From positions 1-64,000 of the forward strand of contig SMMW01000180.1 in assembly GCA_004794655.1 (NCBI GenBank): a DNA stretch of 64,000 bases, written 5' to 3'. The stretch comes from Marisa cornuarietis (taxonomy: Eukaryota > Mollusca > Gastropoda > Architaenioglossa > Ampullariidae). Made by a program: the position numbers and the translations under genes. This document shows, piece by piece, positions 28,201 through 37,255 of this stretch (within the stretch, counting starts at the first letter, position 1; each line of letters begins with the position of its first letter). Under the pieces are notes generated by a model. The model searched no databases, was not told where the DNA came from, and saw only the letters and a program-made list of their open reading frames with translations.

Positions 28201-31200
28201 TTATCAAATCCTAACAAAGAATATTAAAATAGGATCATGTTTATAAACAGCCACAATGTAAAAAGTGTACAAAATCAATGGAAATGGATAGCAAAGTAGT
28301 TACAGCACCAGTGTTTGAGACAAGAGGTGCACATACTAGCTACTTCAATATCAGTGTGGTTAGCATTCTTCCTCCAGTTGACCCAGGTTTTTGAGTACTA
28401 AAAATTAATGATACTGACCAATACATACATATATACAGCCATTACTTCTTCATCCACCAAGTTCAACAATGTCTAACATTTGAATGTTAAAGCAAAAGCT
28501 GCTACATATTGCTGAGATACTCAAAGCTTCATATATGAACAGCAAACAAATTCCAGTCATACTTACAGTGTCCAAAACTTCAAACCTTTTCTTAGACTGC
28601 AAGACATTCACCTGTAAGACCAGGGGGATAACTTACAAACATATGCTCTGAACTGAAAATGGAGTGATTTCCCTTATAAACGAGATCTAGGACTTGCTAA
28701 AAATGTTCACTCTTACTGCTATTAGACTACACATGTTATCACATGCAAAGAATGTGTAATAATAATCATGTGAATTTATAATGTGCAGCATCACAACCAA
28801 GATAGATCGCACTCACTGCGCAGACCAGTAATGATAAATAAAAGATAACAGTGGATGGTGAGATATTTAAAGGCACACTGAACAACATAAAGATGAGGTA
28901 CAAGAGTAGAAGGTAAAGCAATGGATGAAGGTATGAAGGGATAGAGGTACTGTAAACAGTGTCAGATGGAGTTATTACATGATGGTTAGCATGACAGACA
29001 GTATTACAAGGGAATTGAGAATAGTAATTCAGGGTTAGCACTTAGTGAACAGATATGTTTTCAGAGAGCATTTGAATGGAGCCTTCGAGTCAGAGTGGAA
29101 AATGTGATGTGGAAGGGAGTTCCACTGTTTTGCAGCACAGAGAGAAAACGTCCATTGTGGGAGGGAGGGAAAGAATGCACAAGTCTGCTGAGGAGCGAAG
29201 GTTTCAGGCAGGGATGTGGACAGACAAGATTTCAGTAAAGTAGTGGGGGGAGGACCCTTCAAAGAATCCACAGCATAGAGTTGAGTGCTTGTCATCTATT
29301 GTAGCTTTTAATTGGTAGCCAATGAAGAGAGTGAAGAAGTGGTGTAACATGTTCAGATCTGAGAGTCCGGAAAACGAGAAAAGCAGCTGAGTAATCAAGA
29401 AAAAGCAAAATTAACTTTTGTAGAATCTAGGACACTCATGCCATACCCTGACCTCTAGCTGTGAACAACTGCATATTAATGACAATTATTGGCTGGAAGG
29501 AAGGACACCAAGGCCAGGGACCACTATTCTCATAATATTGCAAGGATCATAATTCAAGGCAGTGAAGGATCTCTAAATGCTGCTTGTGTATCAAAGTTAT
29601 GAAATTTACCACAGTTTGATGGTAGACTTTGTTATCTGGAAACTAAGGGTGTTTATAATTTGATTCACCCCTACAAGGGGCAAACTGGGTTTTGTTATCA
29701 GTGTATCAGTCACCAGCATTTTGCCTCCCGGTGTTCGTCTTTCCATCTACCATTTTCATGCCCTGTGTTTGCTGTGTGTTTCAAATGCATTTTGACCACA
29801 GCTGGGACTTAACTACTATGAGAAGGGTAGGTGTCATGTTATCCTGTCCCAAGTCCTTATTCTACGAAACTGTTATATATCACAGCCTCAACAGCCAAAA
29901 GGCAATTATTTTATATTTTTGAAAGAATGTTCATGTGTTCCAAGTGAGTGTAATTTAGTGGCTCCCATCTGTGACAGTGAATTCAATCAAGTGCATTCAT
30001 CTGTTAACATACCTGGAAGACATAGTCCAGTGCTGTGTGAGCGAAGCAGGATTTCATGGCTGTCAGAACATTAAAAGCCTCCTCACATTCCTGCACTTTG
30101 CTGCGTGGGGCTTGCGAGTTGCGAACCAGTGCATTGTCAAGATCGTCACTGATCTTTTCAAAGTGCTTCTTTGTTTCCTTCATTTTTCTGATGTCACTGC
30201 AAAACCAAAATGGACGTAACATGACATGCCCCAGACAATGCCCTGGCAAAAAGACCATCCTCAGCACTCACCCACAGCAGCTGTTACTTCCCTTCTCTGT
30301 GGTATATTATTTGTGACAATATACATTCCTGTATATTATTTGTGACAATACACATTCCTGTAGACATGATGCAAGAGAATATCAGATGAAATTATCTATA
30401 TCCCCGTGTCCTAACGTACGCTTTAATGTATTTCCAGTCCTAACATCAGCAAGTGCTGCTGGTGGGACCATTTCAAGCGTAAAATGTAAGTGTATCCAAA
30501 AGCATTGTGACAAAATAAGATATATGACATCAACGGATTACCCATCACCCTTCGTCACTATGATTCTCTTAGCACCTTTAAGTATAAACTTAAGACGCAT
30601 CTTTTCAGAGTGATGACTTCAATGTGACCCTGTCATGTCTGTAATTTACTCTGTGTAGAAGTGAGCATGTCTGTTGTATCCAAAAATTGTCGCATGGTTG
30701 TTGGTGATTTAGTCTATGTATGATTTATGTAAAGCAGTCAGAGCAAATCTTTGAAAAGGCGCTAGACAAATAATCATTATTATTATGTAAGTACACCAAG
30801 ATAGCATGTGAGTAAATAACTATGTTTGCTAACAAGTGAGTACATAATTATGTATGCAAACAAAGTTTTAGGAATGAAACAACACGTATGTATGTAAGCA
30901 AAACCTCAGTGAGAAAATAAAATGTATCCTTTCACACCCCCAGGACAGCATTTTATAATACAGGTGACAAGAGAGCACAGAGATTCTGTGACATACTGTG
31001 ACACTGTTCTGCTACTGGTGACAGTCAGTGCTCATATGCCTAGTGTGCCACTCACAAAGAAAATAAACTTTTTCTTTGTTCTTGGATCTAAATCATTTTC
31101 TTTACTCACAGGCTGCTTCAGCCAAGAGTGACTGAAAGACTCATGTATATTACCAAAGGGACACCACCACCTTCTAACATTAAGATTGTGGTGATGACCA

Positions 31201-34200
31201 CGAACATCTAACATCAAAATTGTGGTGATTACCACCATCACCAGAACCACCACTAGCACTCCATGCCGGACACAGAAACTCACACTCTGATGAAGTGATT
31301 TAAGTTCTTGCACACTGATCTGTGGGCTTGGTCCATCAGTATCTGAAAACAATGTTGCCATGCCAGTTATTGCAATGTATTCTCTCTTTCTCTCTTTCAC
31401 ACACACACACACACACATACATATACATGCATGCACAGACAAAGAAATAATCTGCATAAAGATCACTACACATAAAAAGCATGAATGTCTTTACAACTAA
31501 ACCACTGCTTTAAAGCAAGGTCATCAACACACATAAACATTATTGTAACATCACCGAGAAACAAGAATAGAAACATCTACAACATAATAGCAGCATTTCA
31601 CAGTATGTGAAAACACCACAGGCTGACTGCATCATTGGCTGCCACAACATTTCTCTGACTAATATTTAGGACAGCAGGTAGCCAGAGATTAGGAACCAAA
31701 CTGGTGTCCCTTTTAGACTGAGAAAGTTCAAATGGGGTTAAAATGACAAAATTAAATTGCAAGAATAAATGTCCAAAAGATGAGTAATCACAGAGACAAG
31801 TGTATATTTGGATACACACACACACACACACACACACAAATTGTTATACTTACACCAAAGTACTTAATCATTTCGCTCATTGCATGGGCAAACCGATTGA
31901 GACTTGTCTGAAAGAAAAAGAAGACTTCTTACTGTGATATGCATATGATGTCCATATCTGTGTATGGAATATTGATGTAAGTGTGAGATAAAGATTTATA
32001 TTTGACAACAAACAGTCACAGGTATATATATATTGTAAATATTTTGCCCACACTGACAACCACAAACAGTTGTAATACATCCATATTTTTCCCACTTTGA
32101 AAGCCGCAAACAGTTATTATACATCCATATTTGCCCACACCAACAGCCAGAGACAGCTGTAATAGATTCATATTTCATCCATGGCCACATATTCTCAACA
32201 AAGAAATTCTGATTATGTCTTCATCTAAAGTATAGTAATGAATCACTTAAAGACTGTGGGCACTCTTACTGCCAGTGGTTACCTAGGATATGTAAAGGAA
32301 AGCAAAGTAGCAACAATTTTCATGTTGGTAGTAACTGACAGAATAAATAAGGCACACTCCATATACTAGACCATATCTGGTCCAACATTGTTTAATATTT
32401 GTTAAGTCTAAGTTGCATTAATAAGCTCCATAATTCCAATCTTCCAAATACACAGAATAAAATACTGCAGCAAAACGTACAATGAGGTCCTCTTCCCATG
32501 ATTTATATTTATGATCCACACAACCCCAAAGAACACAAACAATACAGACAAAATTTGGGGAGATTTAGCTAGCACAGCTAAAAAGCACTCTTAAGCCCAC
32601 TCAAACTAGTCTAGCCACCATCTGCCTTGATTCACTTTTAGAAACAACAGTTAGCAAAACGCCAGGCCTTCCATTATTTATCATTGGCTGAAAAATATAA
32701 GGAGTCACCAAGCAGCACAGACACATTGCTGTGCATGAATATTCCAAGAGTGCACTACAGAAATAAGCATTCCCTGACAAGCGCAGCTTGTGGAACAGCA
32801 AGAAATCTCAAAACGTCTGCTTTCTGGTGGTTTCTGCCTTGTGCTCTACACTCATACTTTCTGCAACATCTAGACCCAGTTTGGAATTCCCTGCCAGCCT
32901 ACTTACAGCATATACAAACACATGGAGCTTTCAAAAAATACCTTAAACCACATCTGTCTAAAATTACTTAACAGATCTATTCCCTTCTACATGCCTGTGT
33001 GTGTTTGTGTGCGTGTGCAGGAACCAGGTGCAACATAAAAATTAACATTATTACTAGCAGGACATAGCATTTAAAAACAACAGATAACTATGGAAACCAT
33101 GAATGGACAGTTGTATGTCCAGGTGTATGTATGTACATGCATGGATGCGTGCACACATGCACATGCATGTTCTTCTGTCAATTTATCTGATATGCTACAT
33201 GCGCAGGATAGCATCTGTGGGCTATGTATATACAAAGTGAGCCACAGTATATGTTGATAATAATATGACTACATAACTACCTCTTACGCATGCATGATTG
33301 ATCATGCAAACATACAGGGTCACTCACTTGCATATCAAATTTACACTTAAGTTCATTGATATTATCATAAAGGGAGATGATTCAGACTGCTTTTGCATAC
33401 CAGTATTAAAACAGTCGCTTTATGTGACCTCTACACATCTGCCTTGAACCAGGAAAAGTCATAATGAAGTTTCCTCACTAGCAGCAAAGCAATGTCATAA
33501 AGCCTATAGGAGGGACAGCAACAATAATGATATCTTTGTCAGCTCACAAAGAGCTAAAAAGAGGCAAGAGTTAAGAGTCAACTGCTGTAAATACTCTTAT
33601 CTTTGTAGCCCAACTGAGAAACACAAACAGGAAATATTTTACTTTCGCATTTTTGCCAGCAGATCGTGAACTGTAATGTTAACACCAAAGACATTTTGGC
33701 TCACCAAAAACACATTGATTGAGGGCCTCTAATTCCCTCCAGAAATCATGAAAAATGCACTAATACACTATAAAATCTCTGATAGTCTCCTTCACACTGT
33801 GTCCTTCTACATGTATAGCATAGTGGTGGTTGTGCTTTGCAGTGTGAGGTGCCAGAGTCTGTTTAGTCTATAGATAGTTGATAGTGAGAGAAATAAGATC
33901 TGAATAAACTTGAGTTTAAAGCTCTGTACTGATTTCATTTAGGCATCAGAACTTTCAGTTATTTTCATTTTAAACACAACAATGAAGGCTGTAAAGAAAC
34001 AACCATGCAAAACACAATCTCAAAACCCAAAAGACACCAGAAAGTAACCGCATTTCTCTTTTCATTATCTTTCATAGAAAGATCAGATATTTTCACAGGG
34101 AAAAATAACTTGAGCACAACTTGTCTAAAATTATATTTCAAAAATTGCTATTTTCAAAATCTAAAGTTCAGAAATCTCCATTGCAACACCATGCTTAAGT

Positions 34201-36911
34201 CTTTAATTGAACATGGAAACATAATGTGTCTTTTTAATCTGTAAATATTCATTGATGAGTTTGCATCTCAACTACAAACCACTGACCTCCATGCACAAGT
34301 CATTAAGTCAGTCTTATGCAAAATGCTTCATCAGTGCATGAGAGGGTTGCAGGGTTGAAAGAAAGGAGATAGACATGATATTAAAACGTCAGTCAGGTCT
34401 TACAACTACTAGGACAGAGCAAGTGATAAGAAAGGTTTAGTGAAAAGTGTCAGTCCCAGACAAAGGTATGGTACAGGCAAGTTCTGGGAATGAGGTACTC
34501 ACTGCCACTTTGCTATCATCCTGTCACAGTTTAACATGAAACAAGTGTCATATATGACAATATATGGTGTAACTTGATGTCAAGTTGTATTTAACATATA
34601 ATTTGATGCACATCATATGGTTACATTATTCCTGAATTGTTTTTCCAGTTTAAAAACAATGGAACAAACATATATGACAGCAACGAAATCTGACAGTAAG
34701 ATGCATGCATATGAAACAAAAATTGAACATGTAGTAAAACATCAACCTGTAGTTTAAGCCAATCATTTGAACTCTAGTTCACTCACGACAGTCCAGCAAA
34801 AACAACTGCCCCCCAAAATAACTATACAATAAAATGGACATGAAATTTCAAGTCTACTATAATGCAAAAATCAACATAGTTAAAAACATACTGCAAAATA
34901 CTCACTGACACTAAGGAATCATCTCTGAAAAATCCTGCCAGATCCCGAACTCCATTTACAAATCCACTACACACGCACAATGAAAGAACAAAACACAAGT
35001 TACTTTGTGCTCAAGACGTACTACAGGTAATTTTACACAATTTTATTTCGGGTAATATATCTACATGTATAGCATAGTGGTGGTTAAATGTTTTTAAAAG
35101 TAGTTTGTAACCCTGCTTCAATGTTTATACAAATAGTTTGTAACCCTGCTTCAATGCTTGTGCAAGTAGTTTGTAACCGTGCTTCAATGCAAGCATAGTA
35201 ATCCTAATATAAAGTAAGAACAGCTAATATCAGCAGCTTAAGTTGGGCATTATCTTATTAAGATTATTGCCTAGAGCTCAAGAAATGCCCACACGGTAAA
35301 CAGCTGTGTTTTGTAGTTACCCTCTACACTATATGCACTCAGTGGGATAATGACCTTTCTTGTAATGAGGATTTAAAATTCCTTTTCCTGTTGTCCTTAA
35401 TACCATGGGGATATTTACTTCTGTGCATTTACTATTAACTAAATAAAGTTGTTACCACTGTGCTTTCTACGCTGACTGTGCAGACACATGATGAACTGAG
35501 AAGAAAATGCATGTATTTTTCTTGAAACAAATTTACTCCACCTGCTTGTTGAACTGAAAACTTTTCCTGCTTCAATCATCGCTGTGCACAGTTTTACCAT
35601 CTGAAAAATATGCCATCATTATTAACCCCATATATTATGATCCAAAAAAATTCACATTGGTAACTCCTAATGGTTTAGTAAAGATTACATTTTTATCGTC
35701 TGATCGATGATTCAGTTGAAAAACTGCAGTGTGGTATAATATAGAAAATAAAAGTTCAGAAAAACATGTAATAGAGCATTTACAGTAGCAGAACTGCCCA
35801 AGGATGAACAAAAAAATGCAAATCTATAAAAACATAAAACTGAAAGTCTGAGGCAGCTAAAATTTACATGCATAAAAAAACTAATAACAATTGCCAAGAA
35901 GTTATAAAACAAAAAAATTAAACCTTCTCAAGGCGAACTTCCAGCATTTCAATATCAGTTTCTGCCTCTTCAAGAGATGACCTGATCAACAAATAAAGAA
36001 ATTTGTTTATTACTAGATAATGTACTTCTAATTTTATAAAATAAAAGTTGTGCAAAACATCTGCCACACAAAGAAAACCTAATCACGCAATTAAACAACA
36101 AATAAAAAAGTGTTTGTTATCTTACACAGTAGATGCTTTTTATATGATGTACAACTAAATGTGTTTTAGTCTCTAACATCGATTTTAACAGCTTGCAAAT
36201 CTGCCAAGAATCAATACGGATGTACATTAACTGCTGCCAACGATTTATTTATTTTTGCAAATAACGTAATGGTATTTTCTACAGCGAGCAGAAATGATGT
36301 TGTTACATTACTATTTATCTTAAATTCCGGTGTTTGATCAAAAAATAGTCTTTACCATTAACGTGGAAAACACGATTATTTAGGACTGGAGTTTAACAAG
36401 AAAATAACAGCTGTTAAAAACTGATGATGAACGTGTGCATTGATAGCGCTTATTTCTATCCGACACAGTTTTGGTTTGCTGAGTTATTCTGGGATAAAGA
36501 TTCTCTGAGAGTTGACTAAGAAAGCCAGCGAACAGTTTTCCAATGAAATTACGGGGGAAATTACGGGGGAAATGCTTTCTCTTGTAACTGATAATTCAAT
36601 CAATCCTCCTGTCATCTGCGATTGCTACAGTTCAGTCCTTTGGTATGTGATCTGAGAAATACGCAAATTACCGAACTGTCATATTTATAAGATAATGCTT
36701 CTGAGGGAGGGTAGGGTAATGCGACTATGCACCAGGACAAAGGACATTATTCTATTTCTGTGTAATTCAAATACAACTGGCATGCCAACTTCATGATACA
36801 TGTTTTAAAAGTGGGAGGAACCTAATCATCGAACACCACATTCTAAAATAATTCTTACCGAAACTTCGGGGAATCTTTAAGACACTCCTTAAAATCGACT
36901 GCCTGCCTCAT
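4419..36911 (-). CDS. ACAP-family Arf GAP (BAR-PH-ArfGAP), 17 coding exons, 3' part off window
   Basis: This is a GTPase-activating protein for Arf GTPases that works at endosomal and plasma membranes; the BAR domain senses curvature, PH binds phosphoinositides and ArfGAP acts on Arf6-type substrates (family knowledge). Coding exons in gene order: 36911-36859, 35981-35924, 35600-35542, 34966-34906, 31907-31854, 31342-31284, 30196-30013, 28611-28567, 27705-27610, 27166-27092, 9255-9143, 8084-7932, 7620-7509, 7179-7079, 6552-6402, 5958-5819 and 4639-~4419. All borders have GT/AG and the phases agree from exon to exon, giving about 578 residues. The start [18 protein letters not shown] matches the ACAP N-terminus, and the ATG has an A at -3. 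The usual ankyrin repeats are missing and should be encoded left of position 1. The last donor could be at 4425 instead of 4419. Whether it is closest to vertebrate ACAP1, 2 or 3 cannot be decided here. Confidence 0.95.
4681..5597. mobile_element. Foldback / non-autonomous DNA element with ~110-150-bp inverted arms
   Basis: The left arm (4681-~4790) and right arm (~5440-5597) are reverse complements with mismatches. For example, left ...TTCAACCATGACCC pairs with right GGGTCATGGTTGAA..., and the outer ends ATGGTCGATTTGACC and ATGGTCGAATTGAC match in inverted orientation. Both arms carry short internal repeats of TGGTCAAATTGACT type. The ~650-bp interior has a TG microsatellite and no transposase frame. 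It lies in ACAP intron 16. No clear target duplication was found, so the exact ends and family are unknown. Confidence 0.65.
5819..6552 (-). CDS. ACAP exons 15-16: ArfGAP zinc-finger domain
   Basis: Exon 15 (6552-6402) encodes [20 protein letters not shown] and on to [17 protein letters not shown]. The zinc finger is exactly C-X2-C-X16-C-X2-C, at residues 422, 425, 442 and 445. The catalytic arginine finger is Arg450 in SGAHRSFG. Exon 16 (5958-5819) continues [20 protein letters not shown] and NRCYEAN. All residues needed for GAP activity are present, so the enzyme should be active on Arf. The donor after HKSK is GTCAGA, a weaker site, but the reading resumes at VRSITLDTW exactly as in the family. 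Confidence 0.95.
7079..7179 (-). CDS. ACAP exon 14: PH-ArfGAP linker
   Basis: This 101-nt exon encodes [20 protein letters not shown] and then [13 protein letters not shown]. It is a Ser-rich, presumably disordered link between the PH and ArfGAP domains, as in other ACAPs. It reads straight into TAA just after its donor (CGACT|GTAAGG), so intron retention would truncate the protein before the catalytic domain. Its phase (ends CT, completed by A of the next exon to Leu) fits the neighbours. Confidence 0.85.
7509..9255 (-). CDS. ACAP exons 11-13: PH domain
   Basis: Exon 11 (9255-9143) carries a short linker and the PH start [17 protein letters not shown]. Exon 12 (8084-7932) continues [18 protein letters not shown] and [18 protein letters not shown] to CFEVLSPAR. 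Exon 13 (7620-7509) ends the fold with [20 protein letters not shown], containing the invariant Trp of the last PH helix. The domain spans residues ~269-365. Both splits fall after the second base of an Arg codon. For exon 12, a GT at CTTTGAG|GTGCTC would cut the domain short. The donor at GCCAG|GTAGCA keeps the conserved VLSPAR, so I chose it. Exon 11 is flanked by two copies of a ~180-bp repeat described separately. Confidence 0.95.
8588..8769. repeat. Direct repeat copy 1 (~180 bp) downstream of the ACAP PH exon 11
   Basis: This copy starts GAGAAGAACTCTCTACTC and ends ...GACAGCATGTGTTTA. It matches 9271-9450 with only a few substitutions and a 2-bp indel. Each copy also has internal sub-repeats (CACACAGAATGA-AGAAACTC and similar). 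It lies in ACAP intron 11 and shows no coding potential. Confidence 0.92.
9271..9450. repeat. Direct repeat copy 2, abutting the exon 11 acceptor
   Basis: This is the same ~180-bp sequence as copy 1, starting only about 16 bp upstream (gene sense) of the exon 11 acceptor at 9255. It therefore supplies most of the branch-point and pyrimidine-tract neighbourhood of that splice site. The two copies are 683 bp apart, measured start to start. Confidence 0.92.
9451..11739. other. ACAP intron 10, first part; no gene seen
   Basis: This is intron sequence with a (CA)n tract at about 10485-10509, poly-C at ~11350 and poly-G at ~11410. From about 10.6 kb rightward the sequence becomes richer in G+C and CpG and in simple repeats. 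The open frames here (up to 128 codons) show no domain or splice support. Confidence 0.6.
11740..12700. repeat. Minisatellite, 30-bp unit with ~90-bp higher-order pattern
   Basis: The unit is about CTAGTCTGTGACTGTGAAAC followed by TGTGACTGTC. It alternates with a variant containing TATAACTGTGAGACTGCTAG, giving a three-unit pattern of about 90 bp that repeats across nearly 1 kb. Because 30 is a multiple of three, short Cys/Val-rich frames run through it ([10 protein letters not shown] repeats). They lack any other sign of a gene. Confidence 0.95.
13047..13870. repeat. Minisatellite, 41-bp unit, about 20 copies
   Basis: The unit reads CACTCTGCATACCCTGGCAC then CTCACCTACTCTACACACCG T. Copies differ at a few sites, notably CCCTGG versus CCCAGG, which alternate irregularly. 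One copy lacks four bases, near 13535. A 328-codon open frame crosses it in all three phases of the unit; this is a by-product of a stop-free sequence. Confidence 0.97.
14008..14180 (+). mobile_element. tRNA-derived SINE (same family as 47785-47960)
   Basis: A pol III type head is visible. The A-box-like stretch is TGGCGCAACGGTTAGCG and the B-box is GGGTTCAGATCTC. The tail CTCGGGCACGCTGTTCTTTC ... AAGGCTGGCTGCTTC ... TAGCCTTA also occurs in the copy at 47.8 kb. It lies in ACAP intron 10. It is not a functional tRNA gene: I find no acceptor-stem pairing across the head. Confidence 0.75.
14181..16660. other. ACAP intron 10 stretch, with tRNA-like pieces on the minus strand at ~15130-15330
   Basis: No gene is supported. 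On the minus strand near 15215-15130 there is a tRNA-like run (GGTTAGAGTGCTGACC, then an anticodon-type loop, then AAGTTCAAGG). Near 15330-15265 there is GTGGGTTTGAATC followed by a T7 run, which resembles a B-box with a pol III terminator. These are probably SINE relics, with low certainty. A (CT)n/(CA)n tract sits at ~16233-16276. Confidence 0.4.
16670..16872 (+). mobile_element. tRNA-derived SINE, diverged
   Basis: The B-box GGGTTCAAATCTCGTCTCGG is followed by CTGTTCACAGGGCTG, which aligns with the SINE at 14.0 kb (GGGTTCAGATCTCGTCTCGG ... GTTTACAAGGCTG). The A-box part is weak. The element ends in a CCAA-type repeated tail (AAATAAACCAACCAACC). Confidence 0.6.
17003..17405. repeat. Minisatellite, 35-bp unit, ~11 copies
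   Basis: The unit is CATCATGTCTTTGTGAGTGA then TGTCACTTTCTCTAC. Variants (CGAGTGCTATC, TCGGTGATATC) occur in a non-random order, including two repeated pairs near 17265-17375 that suggest a recent duplication of a two-unit block. No gene. Confidence 0.93.
17555..18365. repeat. Minisatellite, 54-bp unit, ~11 clean copies plus degraded left end
   Basis: The unit is GTCTGACAATGTCTAAGGTG, GAACTATCTGACAATGTCCG, GCTGAGGTGATGCT. Copies from ~17796 rightward are nearly identical, and those to the left are degraded. Each unit contains two diverged halves, both with TCTGACAATGT. As 54 is 18 codons, the minus strand is open for 249 codons as repeated [19 protein letters not shown] call it a repeat and not a gene. 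Confidence 0.95.
18881..19082. repeat. Degenerate ~30-bp tandem repeat carrying CRE-like TGACGTCA cores
   Basis: About seven units follow the pattern GTGACGCCACACGAAACACT ACAGAGGTGA. Several contain ACGTCA, and one is an exact palindrome TGACGTCA (near 19063). The units are diverged, so the array is older than the neighbouring minisatellites. Its location in an ACAP intron gives no direct evidence of regulation. Confidence 0.7.
19083..22640. other. ACAP intron 10 stretch upstream of the nested LRR gene; no gene seen
   Basis: The first ~600 bp are GC-rich with poly-G/poly-C runs at 19185, 19297, 19357 and 19373 and another TGACGTCA near 19653. From ~19700 the composition falls back to AT-rich intron. 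No domain-bearing frame, RNA gene or mobile element is recognised. The promoter of the nested gene probably lies in the last few hundred bases, but no TATA box or CpG island is clear. Confidence 0.5.
22704..25415 (+). CDS. Secreted leucine-rich-repeat protein, nested in ACAP intron 10
   Basis: Two exons, 22704-23483 and 24045-25415, join at GACTTCATG|GTGAGA and TTTCAG|AACATC in phase 0 to give 716 residues. The start has a good context (AACAAAATGG). Residues 1-~23 form a signal peptide ([18 protein letters not shown]). A Cys-rich LRR N-cap follows ([15 protein letters not shown]). Then come about 16 LRRs (residues ~50-480; e.g. [53 protein letters not shown]) and an LRR C-cap ([16 protein letters not shown] ... 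[11 protein letters not shown]). The last ~190 residues are Ser/Thr-rich and strongly basic ([33 protein letters not shown]). No transmembrane segment follows the LRRs, so it is probably a matrix protein of chondroadherin/small-leucine-rich-proteoglycan type, with a tail that could bind acidic glycans. Function is inferred from domains only. Confidence 0.93.
25416..27091. other. 3' flank of the LRR gene and end of ACAP intron 10
   Basis: This contains the 3' UTR of the nested gene, with candidate AATAAA signals near 26018 and 26513 on the plus strand; neither can be preferred. No other gene, repeat array or transposon is recognised before ACAP exon 10 at 27092. Confidence 0.5.
27092..36911 (-). 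CDS. ACAP exons 1-10: BAR domain
   Basis: Ten exons encode residues 1-248, a predominantly helical, charged region. Recognisable blocks are [15 protein letters not shown] (exon 3), [17 protein letters not shown] (exon 4), [17 protein letters not shown] (exon 6), [20 protein letters not shown] and [11 protein letters not shown] (exon 7), [15 protein letters not shown] (exon 8) and [19 protein letters not shown] (exon 9). The YFHQGHDLF stretch is a BAR signature of the ACAP/ASAP group. Exon 6 ends with GT of a split codon completed by T of exon 7. A frame without this junction would meet a stop at once, so the phase supports the model. Introns 1-9 total about 9 kb and carry three LINE 3' ends and short tandem repeats. 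Confidence 0.95.
27290..27560. repeat. Degenerate ~45-bp tandem repeat in ACAP intron 9
   Basis: Loose repeats of the form AACTATATCTAACACTAAAG-AACTCACA occur about six times with many changes. It appears old. Its position between ACAP exons 9 and 10 leaves both splice sites untouched. Confidence 0.5.
28758..29400 (-). mobile_element. CR1/L2-type LINE 3' end, decayed
   Basis: On the minus strand, translation gives [21 protein letters not shown] then [13 protein letters not shown] and a stop. This is the C-terminal end of a non-LTR reverse transcriptase (family pattern: WNSLP...FK..LKT.LF). The 3' UTR follows and ends in an ATT-type tail near 28758. The upstream part is missing or unrecognisable, as usual for 5'-truncated LINEs. 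It lies in ACAP intron 7 in the same orientation as the gene. Confidence 0.8.
30540..30795 (+). mobile_element. LINE 3' end, same family as 52378-52668
   Basis: The coding remnant ...TATAAACTTAAGACGCATCT TTTCAGAGTG and the 3' UTR (GCATGGTTGTTGGTGATTTA, AAAGGCGCTAGACAAATAATC then ATT repeats) match 52378-52668 in order. It lies in ACAP intron 6, antisense to the gene. Just to its left a ~30-bp unit around GACAATA-ACATTCCTGTA is duplicated at 30304-30362. Confidence 0.8.
32036..32175. repeat. Short tandem repeat, ~52-bp unit, ~3 copies (ACAP intron 4)
   Basis: The units share CATCCATATTT-GCCCACA, AGCC-CAAACAGTTGTAATA. They are diverged from each other by roughly a tenth to a fifth. No coding or regulatory meaning is evident. 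Confidence 0.65.
32690..32985 (+). mobile_element. LINE 3' coding remnant
   Basis: The plus-strand reading [19 protein letters not shown] then [15 protein letters not shown] and stop has the WNSLP...FKxxLKxxL pattern of non-LTR reverse-transcriptase C-termini. No 3' tail can be fixed. It lies in ACAP intron 4, antisense. The rest of intron 4 (31908-34905) shows nothing recognisable apart from the short tandem repeat at 32.0 kb. Confidence 0.6.
35098..35196. repeat. Short tandem repeat, ~36-bp unit, 3 copies (ACAP intron 3)
   Basis: AGTAGTTTGTAACCCTGCTT CAATG occurs three times with spacing near 36 bp. A separate 25-bp match, CTACATGTATAGCATAGTGG-TGGTT, is shared between ~35061 and ~33809 and may mark an old dispersed repeat. 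Confidence 0.75.
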
Positions 36912-37255
36912 GTTGGAATATTTATCTTTTTACCCTTCCGATTAAAATGTCACAATCATGTACATATAGGTAAGCTTATGACTGATGGCATTCTACTAAC
37001 AAATTTTTCCTCCCTTGACTTCCATGTTTTTCTCAACACTTCCGGATATTTAACATAAGAGTTTACATACAGTAATACAATTTACGGCATAAAATGACAA
37101 AATATAGAAGATTTTGCTCTAAAGAATGAATTTATGGATATATGGTAACTATATAAAAATAAATTCTCGTCCTGACGAAAATGACCTCGTCTGACAGTAA
37201 GGTCAAGGTAGTTCATACAGCGGCAGACGAGTGCTCTCGACGCTCTGCTTCAGAC
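36912..37255. promoter_or_regulatory. Putative bidirectional promoter between ACAP (-) and enolase (+)
   Basis: The ACAP ATG (36911, minus) and the presumed first non-coding enolase exon (ending at CAGAC|GTGGGT, about 37255) are head to head less than 350 bp apart. No other gene can use the space. No clear TATA box was recognised on either side, as is common for housekeeping promoters. The transcription starts are not visible in sequence, so the limits are approximate. Confidence 0.5.
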
